Source of the DNA: Bacillota bacterium
Lineage (GTDB): Bacteria; Bacillota; Clostridia; Peptostreptococcales; Anaerovoracaceae
NCBI GenBank assembly: GCA_017431785.1
Contig: JAFRKJ010000037.1
Location: 124,001-188,000, forward strand
Length of the DNA: 64,000 nucleotides
Direction: 5' to 3'
The position numbers were made by a program, and so were the translations under genes. This document shows positions 28,629 to 36,912 of this stretch, piece after piece. How positions within the stretch are numbered: position 1 is the stretch's first letter; every line of letters begins with the position of its first letter. The notes below the pieces were generated by a model that did no database searches, was not told where the DNA came from, and was given only the letters and a program-made list of their open reading frames with translations.

Positions 28629-30233
28629 TCAAATCATATAGTAATTGGTCAGGAAATAGGTTCTTTCCCAATCCACGATCTTTCTCTCAGATTCCTTCTC
28701 GGGATGGATATCGAACTCATCGAGAATCATCACGTTCTTGTCTTCCAGGTCGTAGAGCGGCCACTCCTTGGCTTTGCCGTCAGGAGAGATTTCCGCGCTG
28801 AGGGAAGGATTTCCGGTCTTGGCGAACTGGACCCACATCTTTCGCATGGTCTTCGCGAAAGTTTCGTCAAATTCTCTTCCGGCAAGCTCGTTGTACTCCG
28901 GGAGCGCGAACACTGTCGCAAGCTCTGATGCATGTCCGCATCCCACGCCCGGATAAACTGACTCCGGTGTAAAAAGGTAGGTGTAGGACTTGCCGCCGCC
29001 TTTGGTCTGTTCCTCCGATAGTCTGATCTGCGGTGCAACGAACATATTCTGTTCGACCAGACGGCCGTCGTCTTCGAAACTCTCGACCAGCTTCTTCTTA
29101 TCATCCGTTAGCTTGGCGAGTATCCTTGCCTTGCGGTCTGCGCACCATGCCTTCCAATTCTCCTCTCCAAAGGCAAAAGCAAAAACATCCATTTCATCTT
29201 TATTGCATCCTTGCAAAAACTCGATGTCCTTTGCTGCGCCTTTTCCGTACGCATCAAATGGATCCAGCGGCAGATACTTCCCATCTCGCTCCGGTAATAA
29301 GCATATTTCTAACACCGTATAGAATCCCCACAACTGTCCTGCTGTTTCCGCAAGGTCTCTGCCATCGACCTTCCGCAAGTCTGAGACAGTCTCGCAGCCG
29401 AGTGCGTCCATCAGCTCCTGCGTGCGCGCGATGGCTTCCTCCGTCGATCTCATCTGGCTTGGCGCACCGCTTTGTGCAATTACGCGTTTAAAATACTGCT
29501 GAGCGCCATCGATCAGCGGGAGCATGCTTACGCTTGCCCCACCGGCAGATTCGCCCCAGATCGTCACATTGTCCGGGTCGCCGCCAAAGGCTGCGATATT
29601 CTCGTGCACCCACTTCAGCGCCATCACCTGATCCATCAGTCCTACGTTCTGCGCGTCCGGATAGTCTTTGCCGTCCGGCAGGTGGGATAGATGGAAGAAT
29701 CCGAGGACGCCGAGCCTATATGCGATGCTGACGACGATCACATCCGGATTCTCCTGAATGAAATTATGACACTCATACAGCGGGTCAACCGTTCCGTCTA
29801 ACTCAAAGGCACCGCCGTGGATCCATACCATGACCGGCTTTTTCTCTTCAGACGGGTCTTTCGCCTTCCATATGTTCAGGTAAAGACAATCCTCACCCTG
29901 AACATAAACAGAAGCAGGCTCTTCGGGATTCTCTACCTGGCAGGGGCTTTTCCCATTGTAATAGGCCTCGTAGACGCCGTCATCCGGGACATAGTCCACC
30001 GGTGCTTTCCAGCGCAGATCTCCGACCGGCTGCCGGCCGACAAATGGAATGCCTTTGTAGGCGATGATGCCGTCTGTCTCTTTGCCGACGAAGGTGCCGT
30101 TGATGCACTTGACCGCCAGGGACTTGTCATAATTGTCATCAGTGATCCGCTTGTTCTCACCGTACAGGGCTCTCATTGCCGCTTTCACTTCGTCCGGATT
30201 CACACTCATCAGTTCACTCATTGCTTCGTCCAT
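28629..30233 (-). CDS. Type B carboxylesterase, 534 aa
   Basis: The nucleophile is Ser229 in WGESAGGAS, with WIHGGAFELDG as oxyanion hole, QGCNKDEMDVF and GHASELATVF supplying Glu and His candidates. There is no signal peptide. It resembles the other two esterases of the island throughout, so the three arose by duplication. The start at 30233 has AGGAGAAT. It is separated by 14 bp from the upstream AraC-type regulator and by 16 bp from the next esterase, which suggests direct control by that regulator. Substrate esters are unknown. Confidence 0.9.
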   Translation of the reverse strand: MDEAMSELMSVNPDEVKAAMRALYGENKRITDDNYDKSLAVKCINGTFVGKETDGIIAYKGIPFVGRQPVGDLRWKAPVDYVPDDGVYEAYYNGKSPCQVENPEEPASVYVQGEDCLYLNIWKAKDPSEEKKPVMVWIHGGAFELDGTVDPLYECHNFIQENPDVIVVSIAYRLGVLGFFHLSHLPDGKDYPDAQNVGLMDQVMALKWVHENIAAFGGDPDNVTIWGESAGGASVSMLPLIDGAQQYFKRVIAQSGAPSQMRSTEEAIARTQELMDALGCETVSDLRKVDGRDLAETAGQLWGFYTVLEICLLPERDGKYLPLDPFDAYGKGAAKDIEFLQGCNKDEMDVFAFAFGEENWKAWCADRKARILAKLTDDKKKLVESFEDDGRLVEQNMFVAPQIRLSEEQTKGGGKSYTYLFTPESVYPGVGCGHASELATVFALPEYNELAGREFDETFAKTMRKMWVQFAKTGNPSLSAEISPDGKAKEWPLYDLEDKNVMILDEFDIHPEKESERKIVDWERTYFLTNYYMI

Positions 30234-30247
30234 TTCATATTCTCCTG

Positions 30248-31375
30248 TTATTGCTTTTTCCTGATTCGCAGAATCAGCTCATCACAATTGCTGTCTAAAT
30301 TGATGGTCTTATTCTTTCCATTCAGCTTCGCCATCCGGTTGCTGACGTTGTTGTTTCCGGTTTCCACAGAAAGAATCTCATAGCTTCCCTCCGGCAGATT
30401 GACCACGACACTGTATCCGCGTCCGGACTGGGCCATGTTTCCTTCTCCCGCTTCCAGACTGAGATCTTCAAGGTCGACCTCTTCCTCTTCGAAATCTTTA
30501 TACGCGACACTCTCCTTCAGGTTACGGCGCCGGTACTCGGCAGGTGAAACGCCATAGTATCTCGGGAATGTTTCATTGTATGATCTGACCGAGGAGAATC
30601 CGTGTTTCGCGGCTACCTCCGCAATCGTCATCTCGCTTCCGAGCAGATCAATGACGGACTCTTCTGATCTGCAGTATGACAGCGCCTGCTTCATTGTGTA
30701 TCCGAAGGTGCGCTTCATATAATGAGACAGATAGTATTTGCTCACATACAGCTCTGCACTGATTGTATCCAGCCCTATGGTCTCATCGTGATGATAGAAC
30801 AGATAATTGAAAACACTGGTCAGTCTCTCATGATCTTTATCGGATCCCTGCACTGTGGTAATGTCTTCCTTCGTGTTCAAAAACGCTACGCTGATCACCT
30901 TCTGCACATCCGGAAAAATTTTCTTCATCTGCCGGAGCATCTTTTCTGTGGTCGCATCCGGCATGACGCTCATCTTAATCCATTCGAAGACCTCATTTTT
31001 CAGGCGGAGGTACTCTTTTGTGTCCGCAACCATATGCACATTTGACGAGAGTAAACCATCATTTTCATCGATGTATTCCTCGTCGATATGAATGGTGGTC
31101 ACAACGGTATCCGGCATGATACTCTCAACTGAATGAATGCAGTATGGGTCGTGGGCGATGAACTGCCCTTCTTTCACTGTTTCCACCAGATTAAAAGCAT
31201 TGACCAGTATTGCTCCCTTATGCACATACATCATCTCCACACCGTCGTGAAAATGATATGGGTGATATGTGTTTCTGGTCGTTTTGAAAGAGAGACCTTC
31301 GAATTTCGTTTCTTCTTCGGCAGGTATGCTCGGTATATAGAGTGGGCTTGTATGATATTTTCGATAATCAATCAT
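30248..31375 (-). CDS. AraC-family regulator with cupin N-terminus and beta-rich C-terminal extension, 375 aa
   Basis: The N-terminal sensor region shows YHPYHFHDGVEMMYVHKGA and VKEGQFIAHDPYCIHSV, typical of a cupin fold. The AraC DNA-binding helices lie at about residues 170-265 (LDTISAELYVSKYYLSHYMK and AEVAAKHGFSSVRSYNETF), ending PAEYRRR. About 100 residues follow, an acidic linker (EEEEVDLEDL) and a probable beta-rich segment around SVVVNLPEGSYEILSVET. AraC proteins normally end soon after the DNA-binding domain, so this extension is unusual. The start at 31375 has GGAGGATG, and a TATAAT lies at about 31415. It leads the regulator-esterase-esterase unit. Confidence 0.88.
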   Translation of the reverse strand: MIDYRKYHTSPLYIPSIPAEEETKFEGLSFKTTRNTYHPYHFHDGVEMMYVHKGAILVNAFNLVETVKEGQFIAHDPYCIHSVESIMPDTVVTTIHIDEEYIDENDGLLSSNVHMVADTKEYLRLKNEVFEWIKMSVMPDATTEKMLRQMKKIFPDVQKVISVAFLNTKEDITTVQGSDKDHERLTSVFNYLFYHHDETIGLDTISAELYVSKYYLSHYMKRTFGYTMKQALSYCRSEESVIDLLGSEMTIAEVAAKHGFSSVRSYNETFPRYYGVSPAEYRRRNLKESVAYKDFEEEEVDLEDLSLEAGEGNMAQSGRGYSVVVNLPEGSYEILSVETGNNNVSNRMAKLNGKNKTINLDSNCDELILRIRKKQ

Positions 31376-31455
31376 GCTTCAGCATCCTCCATGTTCCCTA
31401 TTGTTGTATTATTATACCATGCGGGGCGCGGTCTGCGCCTTCGTCCTTTACCGAA

Positions 31456-32766
31456 TTACAGAAGCATTCTTCCGTGATCCACAACGAGTTCGCCACCCAT
31501 GTAGATATACTCTATAACCTCATTATCCTTGAAGACACGGACATCTTCGGTCGGGTCTTTGCTTACGACCAGAAGGTCTGCCAGCTTGCCCTCTTCAATG
31601 GTTCCAATGGCGTCTTCCAGACCCAGTATTTCGGAATTGATCTTTGTGGCAGAACGAATGACCTGGTCAGCAGGCATACCGCACTCCTGCATGCACTCCA
31701 GCTCCAGAACGCCGTACCAGCCGTATGGTGTGGATTTCTCAAAGCATGTATCGGACCCCAGACCGATCTTGATTCCGTTTTCATATGCATGAAGGAAGGC
31801 AGCCTTGACTTGCTCCACTTCCTCGAGATCCGCAGCCTCATGGTCGATATTGCTGAGGAGATCCCTCTGGAAGAACTTCGGCAGGGTTTCATCCAGGAAA
31901 TCTGTAAAATCGGATGATGTAATATCCTCGATCCATTTGACCAGCAGGCGCATCGTCGGAACCAGATAAACGTTGTGTTCCTTCATCAGATCGCACAAGA
32001 ACGGCGCATATCCGTCACAATGCTCGATCGAGTCAACGCCCGCTTCAATGCATACCTTTGACAGTTCCGGGTTCTCGCAGTGAGCCAGAACTTTCGTGCC
32101 TTCGATGAGTTTCGCTTCTTCGCATATGGCGCGGATTTCTTCTTCTGTGTAGTGAATGTCAGTATAGCGGTCGATATAGTTGTTTCCGCCGCCCGTTGCC
32201 CAGAACTTGATCTGATCCGCTCCGGAACGGAAGATCTTTCTCACGGTCTTTCTGCATTCGTCCGCACCATCAGCACGGTAGGCGACCATATTGTTCTTTT
32301 CTTCGAAGTCGAGATCCTCGAACATGGTAACTTCCGCATGTCCGGCAGTCCGGGCGAGTCCTCTGCCGCAGGCGACGATACGAGGACCGACAACACCCGG
32401 TACATTGAAGGCTCTCTTCAGGTACGTTCCGTTTTCAGAGATATCACGCACGCTGGTGAATCCGTATTTCAGCAGACGCAGGGCTTGACTGTAGCTGTGG
32501 GTCAATGCCGCTGAATACTCCACGATCCCCCAGTATTTCAAGTCCGTAATACCGGTAATATGCACGTGGGAATCGATGAGTCCCGGCATGACATATTTCC
32601 CCGGCAGACTGATCTTCTCTAACGTATCATCCTTGAGTTCCGCTGCAGGGCATACTTTCTCAATACGCCCATCACTGATAATGACCGCCTGATCAGGAAC
32701 AGGTCTTCCTCCGTTACCATCGATGACGGCAACATCTGTTATGGCAAATCTCTTACTTGTCTTCAT
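31456..32766 (-). CDS. Metal-dependent amidohydrolase (imidazolonepropionase/prolidase-like), 436 aa
   Basis: An Amidohydro_1 family enzyme, unrelated in detail to the YtcJ-like group. The metal motif is H67-x-H69 in MPGLIDSHVHI; other motifs are QIKFWATGGG (probable carboxylated Lys), LAHCENPE, DSIEHCDGY and IGLGSDTCF with the last metal Asp. Family members cleave cyclic amides, X-Pro dipeptides or related bonds. The length fits. It stands alone in front of the regulator gene and is preceded by the second phased-GCAA promoter (32884-32989), so it is likely co-regulated with the esterase at 10402. Confidence 0.87.
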   Translation of the reverse strand: MKTSKRFAITDVAVIDGNGGRPVPDQAVIISDGRIEKVCPAAELKDDTLEKISLPGKYVMPGLIDSHVHITGITDLKYWGIVEYSAALTHSYSQALRLLKYGFTSVRDISENGTYLKRAFNVPGVVGPRIVACGRGLARTAGHAEVTMFEDLDFEEKNNMVAYRADGADECRKTVRKIFRSGADQIKFWATGGGNNYIDRYTDIHYTEEEIRAICEEAKLIEGTKVLAHCENPELSKVCIEAGVDSIEHCDGYAPFLCDLMKEHNVYLVPTMRLLVKWIEDITSSDFTDFLDETLPKFFQRDLLSNIDHEAADLEEVEQVKAAFLHAYENGIKIGLGSDTCFEKSTPYGWYGVLELECMQECGMPADQVIRSATKINSEILGLEDAIGTIEEGKLADLLVVSKDPTEDVRVFKDNEVIEYIYMGGELVVDHGRMLL

Positions 32767-32883
32767 GCTGCATCAGTCCTTTCTGCACAATGGGTGCGGT
32801 CGTTCTTCTGTACTGCTTGTGATATATCTTTCTACGACTTCGCAATAAATGCTGTCAAATCAGAATATTGATTCTTTATATCG

Positions 32884-32989
32884 ATATTTTAAAACAAAAT
32901 AAAGCAATCAAACAGAACGCGGATTGCTTTATTTACGTAAAAATTGCTTTAATGTAGTAAAAGGTTGCTATGAATTGCGGGAAGTTGCT
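32884..32989 (-). promoter_or_regulatory. Promoter/operator with phased GCAA sites, second copy
   Basis: This gap repeats the layout seen at 11985-12096. The 13-bp inverted repeat AAATAAAGCAATC (32897-32909) with its complement (32922-32934) has the same 12-nt spacer. TTGC sites begin at 32924, 32944, 32965, 32975 and 32985, so the 20 and 21 bp steps are the same. Between the two copies the sequence is nearly identical around the inverted repeat, then diverges while the half-sites stay. That pattern argues for protein binding sites. It drives the amidohydrolase gene at 31456. Confidence 0.6.
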
Positions 32990-33007
32990 GTCGTATGCCA
33001 CCGATTT

Positions 33008-33220
33008 TCAGTCTTCTCCCTTTTCTTCCTTCTCTTCCTTCACTTTTCTGAATAGCTGTCTGAAAAAATCCGGAGAGCTCTTGTAGGACTTGTCCTTCAG
33101 GGCATAGGTCTCCCCGCCGTTCTTCGGCTTGATCACTATCTCTCCTTTATTGCGGCGCTCCCGCTCAAAGTCCTTCTGCAGGTCCGCCAGAGTTATGATT
33201 TTATCCTCATTGTTACTCAT
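33008..33220 (-). CDS. Small charged hypothetical protein, 70 aa
   Basis: I do not recognise this protein. It is rich in Lys, Glu and Asp, with a likely helical C-terminus (FFRQLFRKVKEEKEEKGED) and no membrane segment. The ATG at 33220 has GGAGCG nearby, a plausible ribosome site. It lies alone between the phased-repeat promoter and the 53-bp repeat array, on the minus strand. Confidence 0.5.
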   Translation of the reverse strand: MSNNEDKIITLADLQKDFERERRNKGEIVIKPKNGGETYALKDKSYKSSPDFFRQLFRKVKEEKEEKGED

Positions 33221-33307
33221 GGTAGTTCGCTCCTTATGGGGGTATTATACCACCAAACAGGGCTCTGGCGGAAATCGCAGGCATCCAGTCTCAATTTTTC
33301 TTGTCCG

Positions 33308-33559
33308 ACTATGCTCTTATGTGCAAAAACAGCAATTATGGCATAGTAATCTCTATGAAAACTATACCGTTTTATACAAAATCAACGGTTCCGGCATAGT
33401 AGACACCTTGAAAGCTATGCTCTTTTATTCGAAAACATTGATTTCGGCATAGTGAGTCTCTTGAAAACTATGCTCTTTTATTCAAAAGCATTGATTTCAG
33501 CATAGCGATTCTCTCGAAAACTATGCTCTTTCGTTCGAAAACAACGGTTTCGGCATAGT
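33308..33559. repeat. Tandem array of about 4.75 units of 53 bp with palindromic ends
   Basis: Units begin at 33308, 33361, 33414, 33467 and 33520, an exact 53-bp period. Each begins ACTATGC (or a variant) and about 26 bp later carries GCATAGT, so each unit can fold as a hairpin; a 13-bp linker ending GAAA joins units. Units 3, 4 and 5 are most alike, units 1 and 2 more diverged. The whole unit is conserved, so there are no unique spacers. The period is not a multiple of three, so it is unlikely to encode protein repeats. Function is unknown. Confidence 0.85.
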
Positions 33560-33875
33560 TATCCGTTTATTGATCTCCAGCATGATGGACACGATGCCAG
33601 TATCTTTCTTTCCGTAATACTGATTCGGGACCAGCGAACCGCGATACGAGTAGTTGAGTGCAACTGACAGGCCCATGCCTTTACATAGATGAATGATGCT
33701 CTGTACTAATTCCTCTGAATAGTAATCCGGTTCCGTTCCGATGCATACGTCTGGAAAGTCCGTCCATCCGAACAGGCGATTGACGGTTTCGTCACTGAAG
33801 GAATGCAGATCGATAATCAGGCATCTCAAACTTATTAATGTAATTACTGAATATCTGTTGAATTCGATCTTCGTT
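33557..33875 (-). pseudogene. Remnant of N-formylglutamate amidohydrolase
   Basis: An open stretch reads ISLRCLIIDLHSFSDE, then DVCIGTEPDYYSEELV and SYRGSLVPNQYYGKKD, ending IVSIMLEINKRIT. This matches the second half of N-formylglutamate amidohydrolase-like enzymes (DxHSFSDE, the GTD-like turn and the closing EINRR strand). The N-terminal half, roughly the first 110-130 residues, is missing; an in-frame stop lies near 33877. The C-terminus runs straight into the repeat array at 33559, so the true end has been replaced. No good start codon is present (only a TTG at 33829). Confidence 0.72.
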
Positions 33876-33911
33876 CATAATATGCCCCGCAGAAACTAAT
33901 ACTTGTCCAAA

Positions 33912-34496
33912 CTATTTCAATCTACAAAAGACATTTAACCACCGAAATCCCGTCCGTCCGAGGCCATCTTCGGACGTATCAACTTCTATAATCTCGAGGC
34001 CAAAAGCCTCTAGTTTGCTTTTCAGTTCCTGCTCTGTGTAGTTTCTCATATATCTACCCTTCTCATCATAACCAGTCTTGATTCCTTCTTTGACTGAAAG
34101 AAACAGGAGGCCATCGGGCTTCAGATTGTGTTGCAGGTTCTGGAAAAACGCATTTGCTTCTTCTTCATGCAAATGCAACAACGATGCGCAGCACCAAATA
34201 CCATCGAATGGTTCCTTCGCTTTCCACGTTGTCATGTCGTCAACGATGACTTCAACCCCTAAATTCTTCCTTGCTTCGTCAGCAAGTTCTTCGGATGCAT
34301 CCAAGCCTATGGCTTGATAACCCATGCCACAAAATGCTTTCACATCCCGCCCGCTGCCACAGCCGATATCAATGATTCTCGCACCTTCGGGCAAAAGTGA
34401 CACGAATCTTCTCCGTAATTGATTGAAATCTACGTCGACGGTGCTTTTGTAATACTCGCTTGCATGCTGATTGTAGTACTTTATCGTATCATTCAT
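33912..34496 (-). CDS. Class I SAM-dependent methyltransferase, 194 aa
   Basis: A small Rossmann-fold methyltransferase. Motif I is RIIDIGCGSGRDVKAF (about residues 39-54) and the acidic end of strand 2 is AIGLDAS. The later strand reads DGIWCCASLLHL and the C-terminus is LGRTGFRWLNVFC. It has neither the D/N-PP-Y/F motif of N6A or N4C DNA methyltransferases nor the PC motif of C5 enzymes, so I do not call it a DNA methyltransferase. The start at 34496 overlaps the stop of the upstream HNH gene (ATGA), so the pair is made together. The substrate is unknown. Confidence 0.85.
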   Translation of the reverse strand: MNDTIKYYNQHASEYYKSTVDVDFNQLRRRFVSLLPEGARIIDIGCGSGRDVKAFCGMGYQAIGLDASEELADEARKNLGVEVIVDDMTTWKAKEPFDGIWCCASLLHLHEEEANAFFQNLQHNLKPDGLLFLSVKEGIKTGYDEKGRYMRNYTEQELKSKLEAFGLEIIEVDTSEDGLGRTGFRWLNVFCRLK

Positions 34497-35593
34497 CTCT
34501 TATACACCCATTCACGGAACCCCATGTTTTTTGCTGATTCATACACTGGAAGCAATATTTCTTCAAGCTGACTTGTAAAATGCTCTCTTGTCTGTCCCGA
34601 TTGATATAGTTTGAAACGAATATCTTCACTATTAAGATTCTCCCGGGAGCATTTCTCGAAAAGTTGCTTTGCTTTGGTATCCTTTTCAACAAAGAGATAC
34701 GCATCATATTCCGTCTTCGCCAGACGATTAAAGTAAACCTGCCAATCTGGAAGGTTGTTGCTTTTGCTGCTGTTTACGCTTTTGACAGTTGGAATCAGGT
34801 TCCATAGTTCATCACTAGCTACGTACGACCATGGAATAAAATGATCTATGGATAATCCTCTAGTAGTCAACAACTCACCCGTATATATATCTTTCACTGG
34901 CTGATGTTGAATCATGTATTTCCAATAGCCAGTCACAGCGGTCAGTTTGCGTTCCTGCGGAGGATATATCTTATTTGAGATGCCCGGTACTGTCGGATTG
35001 CGACGTTGCAAATAAAGGATCAAGTTGTAATCCGTCCATCCCATAATTATGCCTAAATTACTTTGCATATATTCCATCCATACCGGAGCAATGATTATTC
35101 GGCTGTTTAATGAATCATGTCTCTCAATCGAATACATCATGCCTGTCTGGGTGTTGATGTAATCAGTTATAGCGTCAACCTTGTACCAAACCTTTGATTC
35201 CGGATTAGGCATAAGTGGTGCCTGCAGCCTGTAAGGGACATTCAAAGACAGCGTTTTCATATATTTTTTCAGCTGCTTATCATCACTCTTTCGGAGATAA
35301 TCAAGCAAAACATCTTCCTTCTCTGATGGGAGAAAGTCCTCTATTTCTGAAATATATAATACAGTCTTTTCTAACGTGTCTGCTGGTCCAAGGTTTAACT
35401 TGTATTCGCTCACCATGTACCAAGCATCAACAATCATCCGCTCGATTAGTTCACGGAAAGGAATCTCATTTCTGCCACGACTAACTTCGTGGAGGATTGC
35501 CTTGAACCAGAAGAGTTTGTAGCTCTCGCTTTTGTTGTCAAAGAGTCTGGCGAGACTAGAGGTATTTACTTTTTCGGATCGTGGGATTTGCAT
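34493..35593 (-). CDS. HNH endonuclease domain protein, 366 aa
   Basis: The C-terminal half contains an HNH-type nuclease core: IYTGELL near 236, then LSIDHFIPWSYV with Asp250-His251, LWNLIPT with Asn265, and NSSKSNNLP. The first 210 residues are mostly helical with no motif I know. The start overlaps the stop of the aminotransferase gene (TAATG at 35591-35595) and its stop overlaps the methyltransferase start (ATGA). HNH proteins next to small methyltransferases are common in defence or mobile loci, but no helicase, integrase or recognition subunit is visible here. Function is unproven. Confidence 0.8.
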   Translation of the reverse strand: MQIPRSEKVNTSSLARLFDNKSESYKLFWFKAILHEVSRGRNEIPFRELIERMIVDAWYMVSEYKLNLGPADTLEKTVLYISEIEDFLPSEKEDVLLDYLRKSDDKQLKKYMKTLSLNVPYRLQAPLMPNPESKVWYKVDAITDYINTQTGMMYSIERHDSLNSRIIIAPVWMEYMQSNLGIIMGWTDYNLILYLQRRNPTVPGISNKIYPPQERKLTAVTGYWKYMIQHQPVKDIYTGELLTTRGLSIDHFIPWSYVASDELWNLIPTVKSVNSSKSNNLPDWQVYFNRLAKTEYDAYLFVEKDTKAKQLFEKCSRENLNSEDIRFKLYQSGQTREHFTSQLEEILLPVYESAKNMGFREWVYKR

Positions 35594-36912
35594 TATATTA
35601 TTTCATTACTTGTTTTCTCAAGAAGTCCAACCGCTTCATCCACGTTCTCCTCGGTAAACTCGAAGCACGGGCCAAACAGCAGCGCATCGCCCTGTTTGCC
35701 GTGGTCGATGCCCATGCATTCCATGAGGATCAATCCGTTTTCGATGCCCTTCTGGTACAGCCTTTCACCGAGCCGCATTTCAGGTGGGAATGGTTCTTTC
35801 GTTCCTTTATCCTTGACGAATTCCACGCCAATCATCATGCCTTTGCCTCTCACGTCGCCGATGTACGGGTCCCGTTCTGCCAGCTCACGCAGCTGGTCCA
35901 TGAAATAGGCTCCCACTATTCTAACGTTGGTGAGAAGGTCTTCGGTCTGGATGATCTCCAGCGTTTTCTTGATGACGGCACAGGCCATCGGGCTTCCCGT
36001 CCATGTGTGAAGGACTGGGAAGATGCCGTTGTCCATGATTGGCTTTGCAACTTTTTCTTTCATGCCCACAGCGCCGACCGGGAAGTAGGATCCGCCTAGA
36101 GACTTGGCCAGAGCGATGATATCAGGTTCCACGCCATACTGCTCGATGCAGGACATGGTTCCGGTTCTGCCGGTTCCGCACATGACTTCATCGGTAATCA
36201 GCAGCACATCATGTTTATCGCAGATTTCGCGGATGATTTTGAAATATCCATCCGGTGCAGGAACGCCGCTGAGTGCAGTTCCCACAACAGGCTCTGCAAT
36301 AAAGGCAGCTACCGTTTCAGGCCCCGCCTTCAGGATCTCTTCTTCAAGAGCATAGGCGCATTCCATGTTGCAGCTCTCGCAGGACTTGCCATACCAGCAC
36401 CGGTAACAATAGGCTGGTGGAATATGTCCATCCTCACGCAAGATCTCCACGAACTCTTTCCGTCTGGATGGGTGTCCGCCATATGCCAGCGCACCTTCTG
36501 TATATCCATGGTAGGACATCCATCTGCCAATAATCTTGTTCTTCTCTGGTCTGCCGCTGTGATAGAAATGGAGACGCGCGATCTTCGTGGCGATTTCTGT
36601 TGCCTCACTTCCGCCGGAGCAGAAGAAGAACCGGTCAAAGGCCGGGAATGCTTTTGCAAGAGCGTCTGCCGCTTCATGTTGGATGCTGGAATCCATATGG
36701 GCATTGTACGCAAACGGAAGCGTCAGGGCCTGATTGCCTAAGACGTCCGCCATATCTTCACGGCCGTAAGCCAAGCTGTTGCTGATGGAACCGCCGCATG
36801 TTTCCAGATACCGTTTGCCCTCCTCGTCATAGAGGTACGTGCCTTCGCCGCGCACCATGACCGGAGCGGTGAAGTGGTTGTCGAAATAAAGGACATGTTT
36901 ATTCTTTGCCAT
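35593..36912 (-). CDS. Class III PLP-dependent aminotransferase, 439 aa
   Basis: A fold-type I aminotransferase of class III (the group of 4-aminobutyrate, ornithine and related omega- or aspartate-family enzymes). PLP-binding features are FFFCSGGSEATEIA, the ITDEVMCGTGRTG strand with the PLP Asp, and the Lys in IALAKSLGGSYF. A cysteine-rich insert YCYRCWYGKSCESCNMEC lies near residue 185; such an insert is seen in some bacterial relatives. Its start overlaps the zinc-ribbon gene (36899-36912) and its stop overlaps the HNH gene start. The amino donor and acceptor cannot be told. Confidence 0.9.
   Translation of the reverse strand: MAKNKHVLYFDNHFTAPVMVRGEGTYLYDEEGKRYLETCGGSISNSLAYGREDMADVLGNQALTLPFAYNAHMDSSIQHEAADALAKAFPAFDRFFFCSGGSEATEIATKIARLHFYHSGRPEKNKIIGRWMSYHGYTEGALAYGGHPSRRKEFVEILREDGHIPPAYCYRCWYGKSCESCNMECAYALEEEILKAGPETVAAFIAEPVVGTALSGVPAPDGYFKIIREICDKHDVLLITDEVMCGTGRTGTMSCIEQYGVEPDIIALAKSLGGSYFPVGAVGMKEKVAKPIMDNGIFPVLHTWTGSPMACAVIKKTLEIIQTEDLLTNVRIVGAYFMDQLRELAERDPYIGDVRGKGMMIGVEFVKDKGTKEPFPPEMRLGERLYQKGIENGLILMECMGIDHGKQGDALLFGPCFEFTEENVDEAVGLLEKTSNEII

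Noticed and set aside
33129..33452. 107-codon plus-strand frame across the repeat array
   Set aside because: The 53-bp period is not a multiple of three, so frames shift in every unit; no family match.
33308..33559. 53-bp array as a CRISPR array
   Set aside because: There are no unique spacers; the full 53-bp unit is conserved and no cas genes are near.
33912..35593. Type II restriction-modification system
   Set aside because: The methyltransferase lacks the (D/N)PP(Y/F) and PC motifs of DNA methyltransferases.
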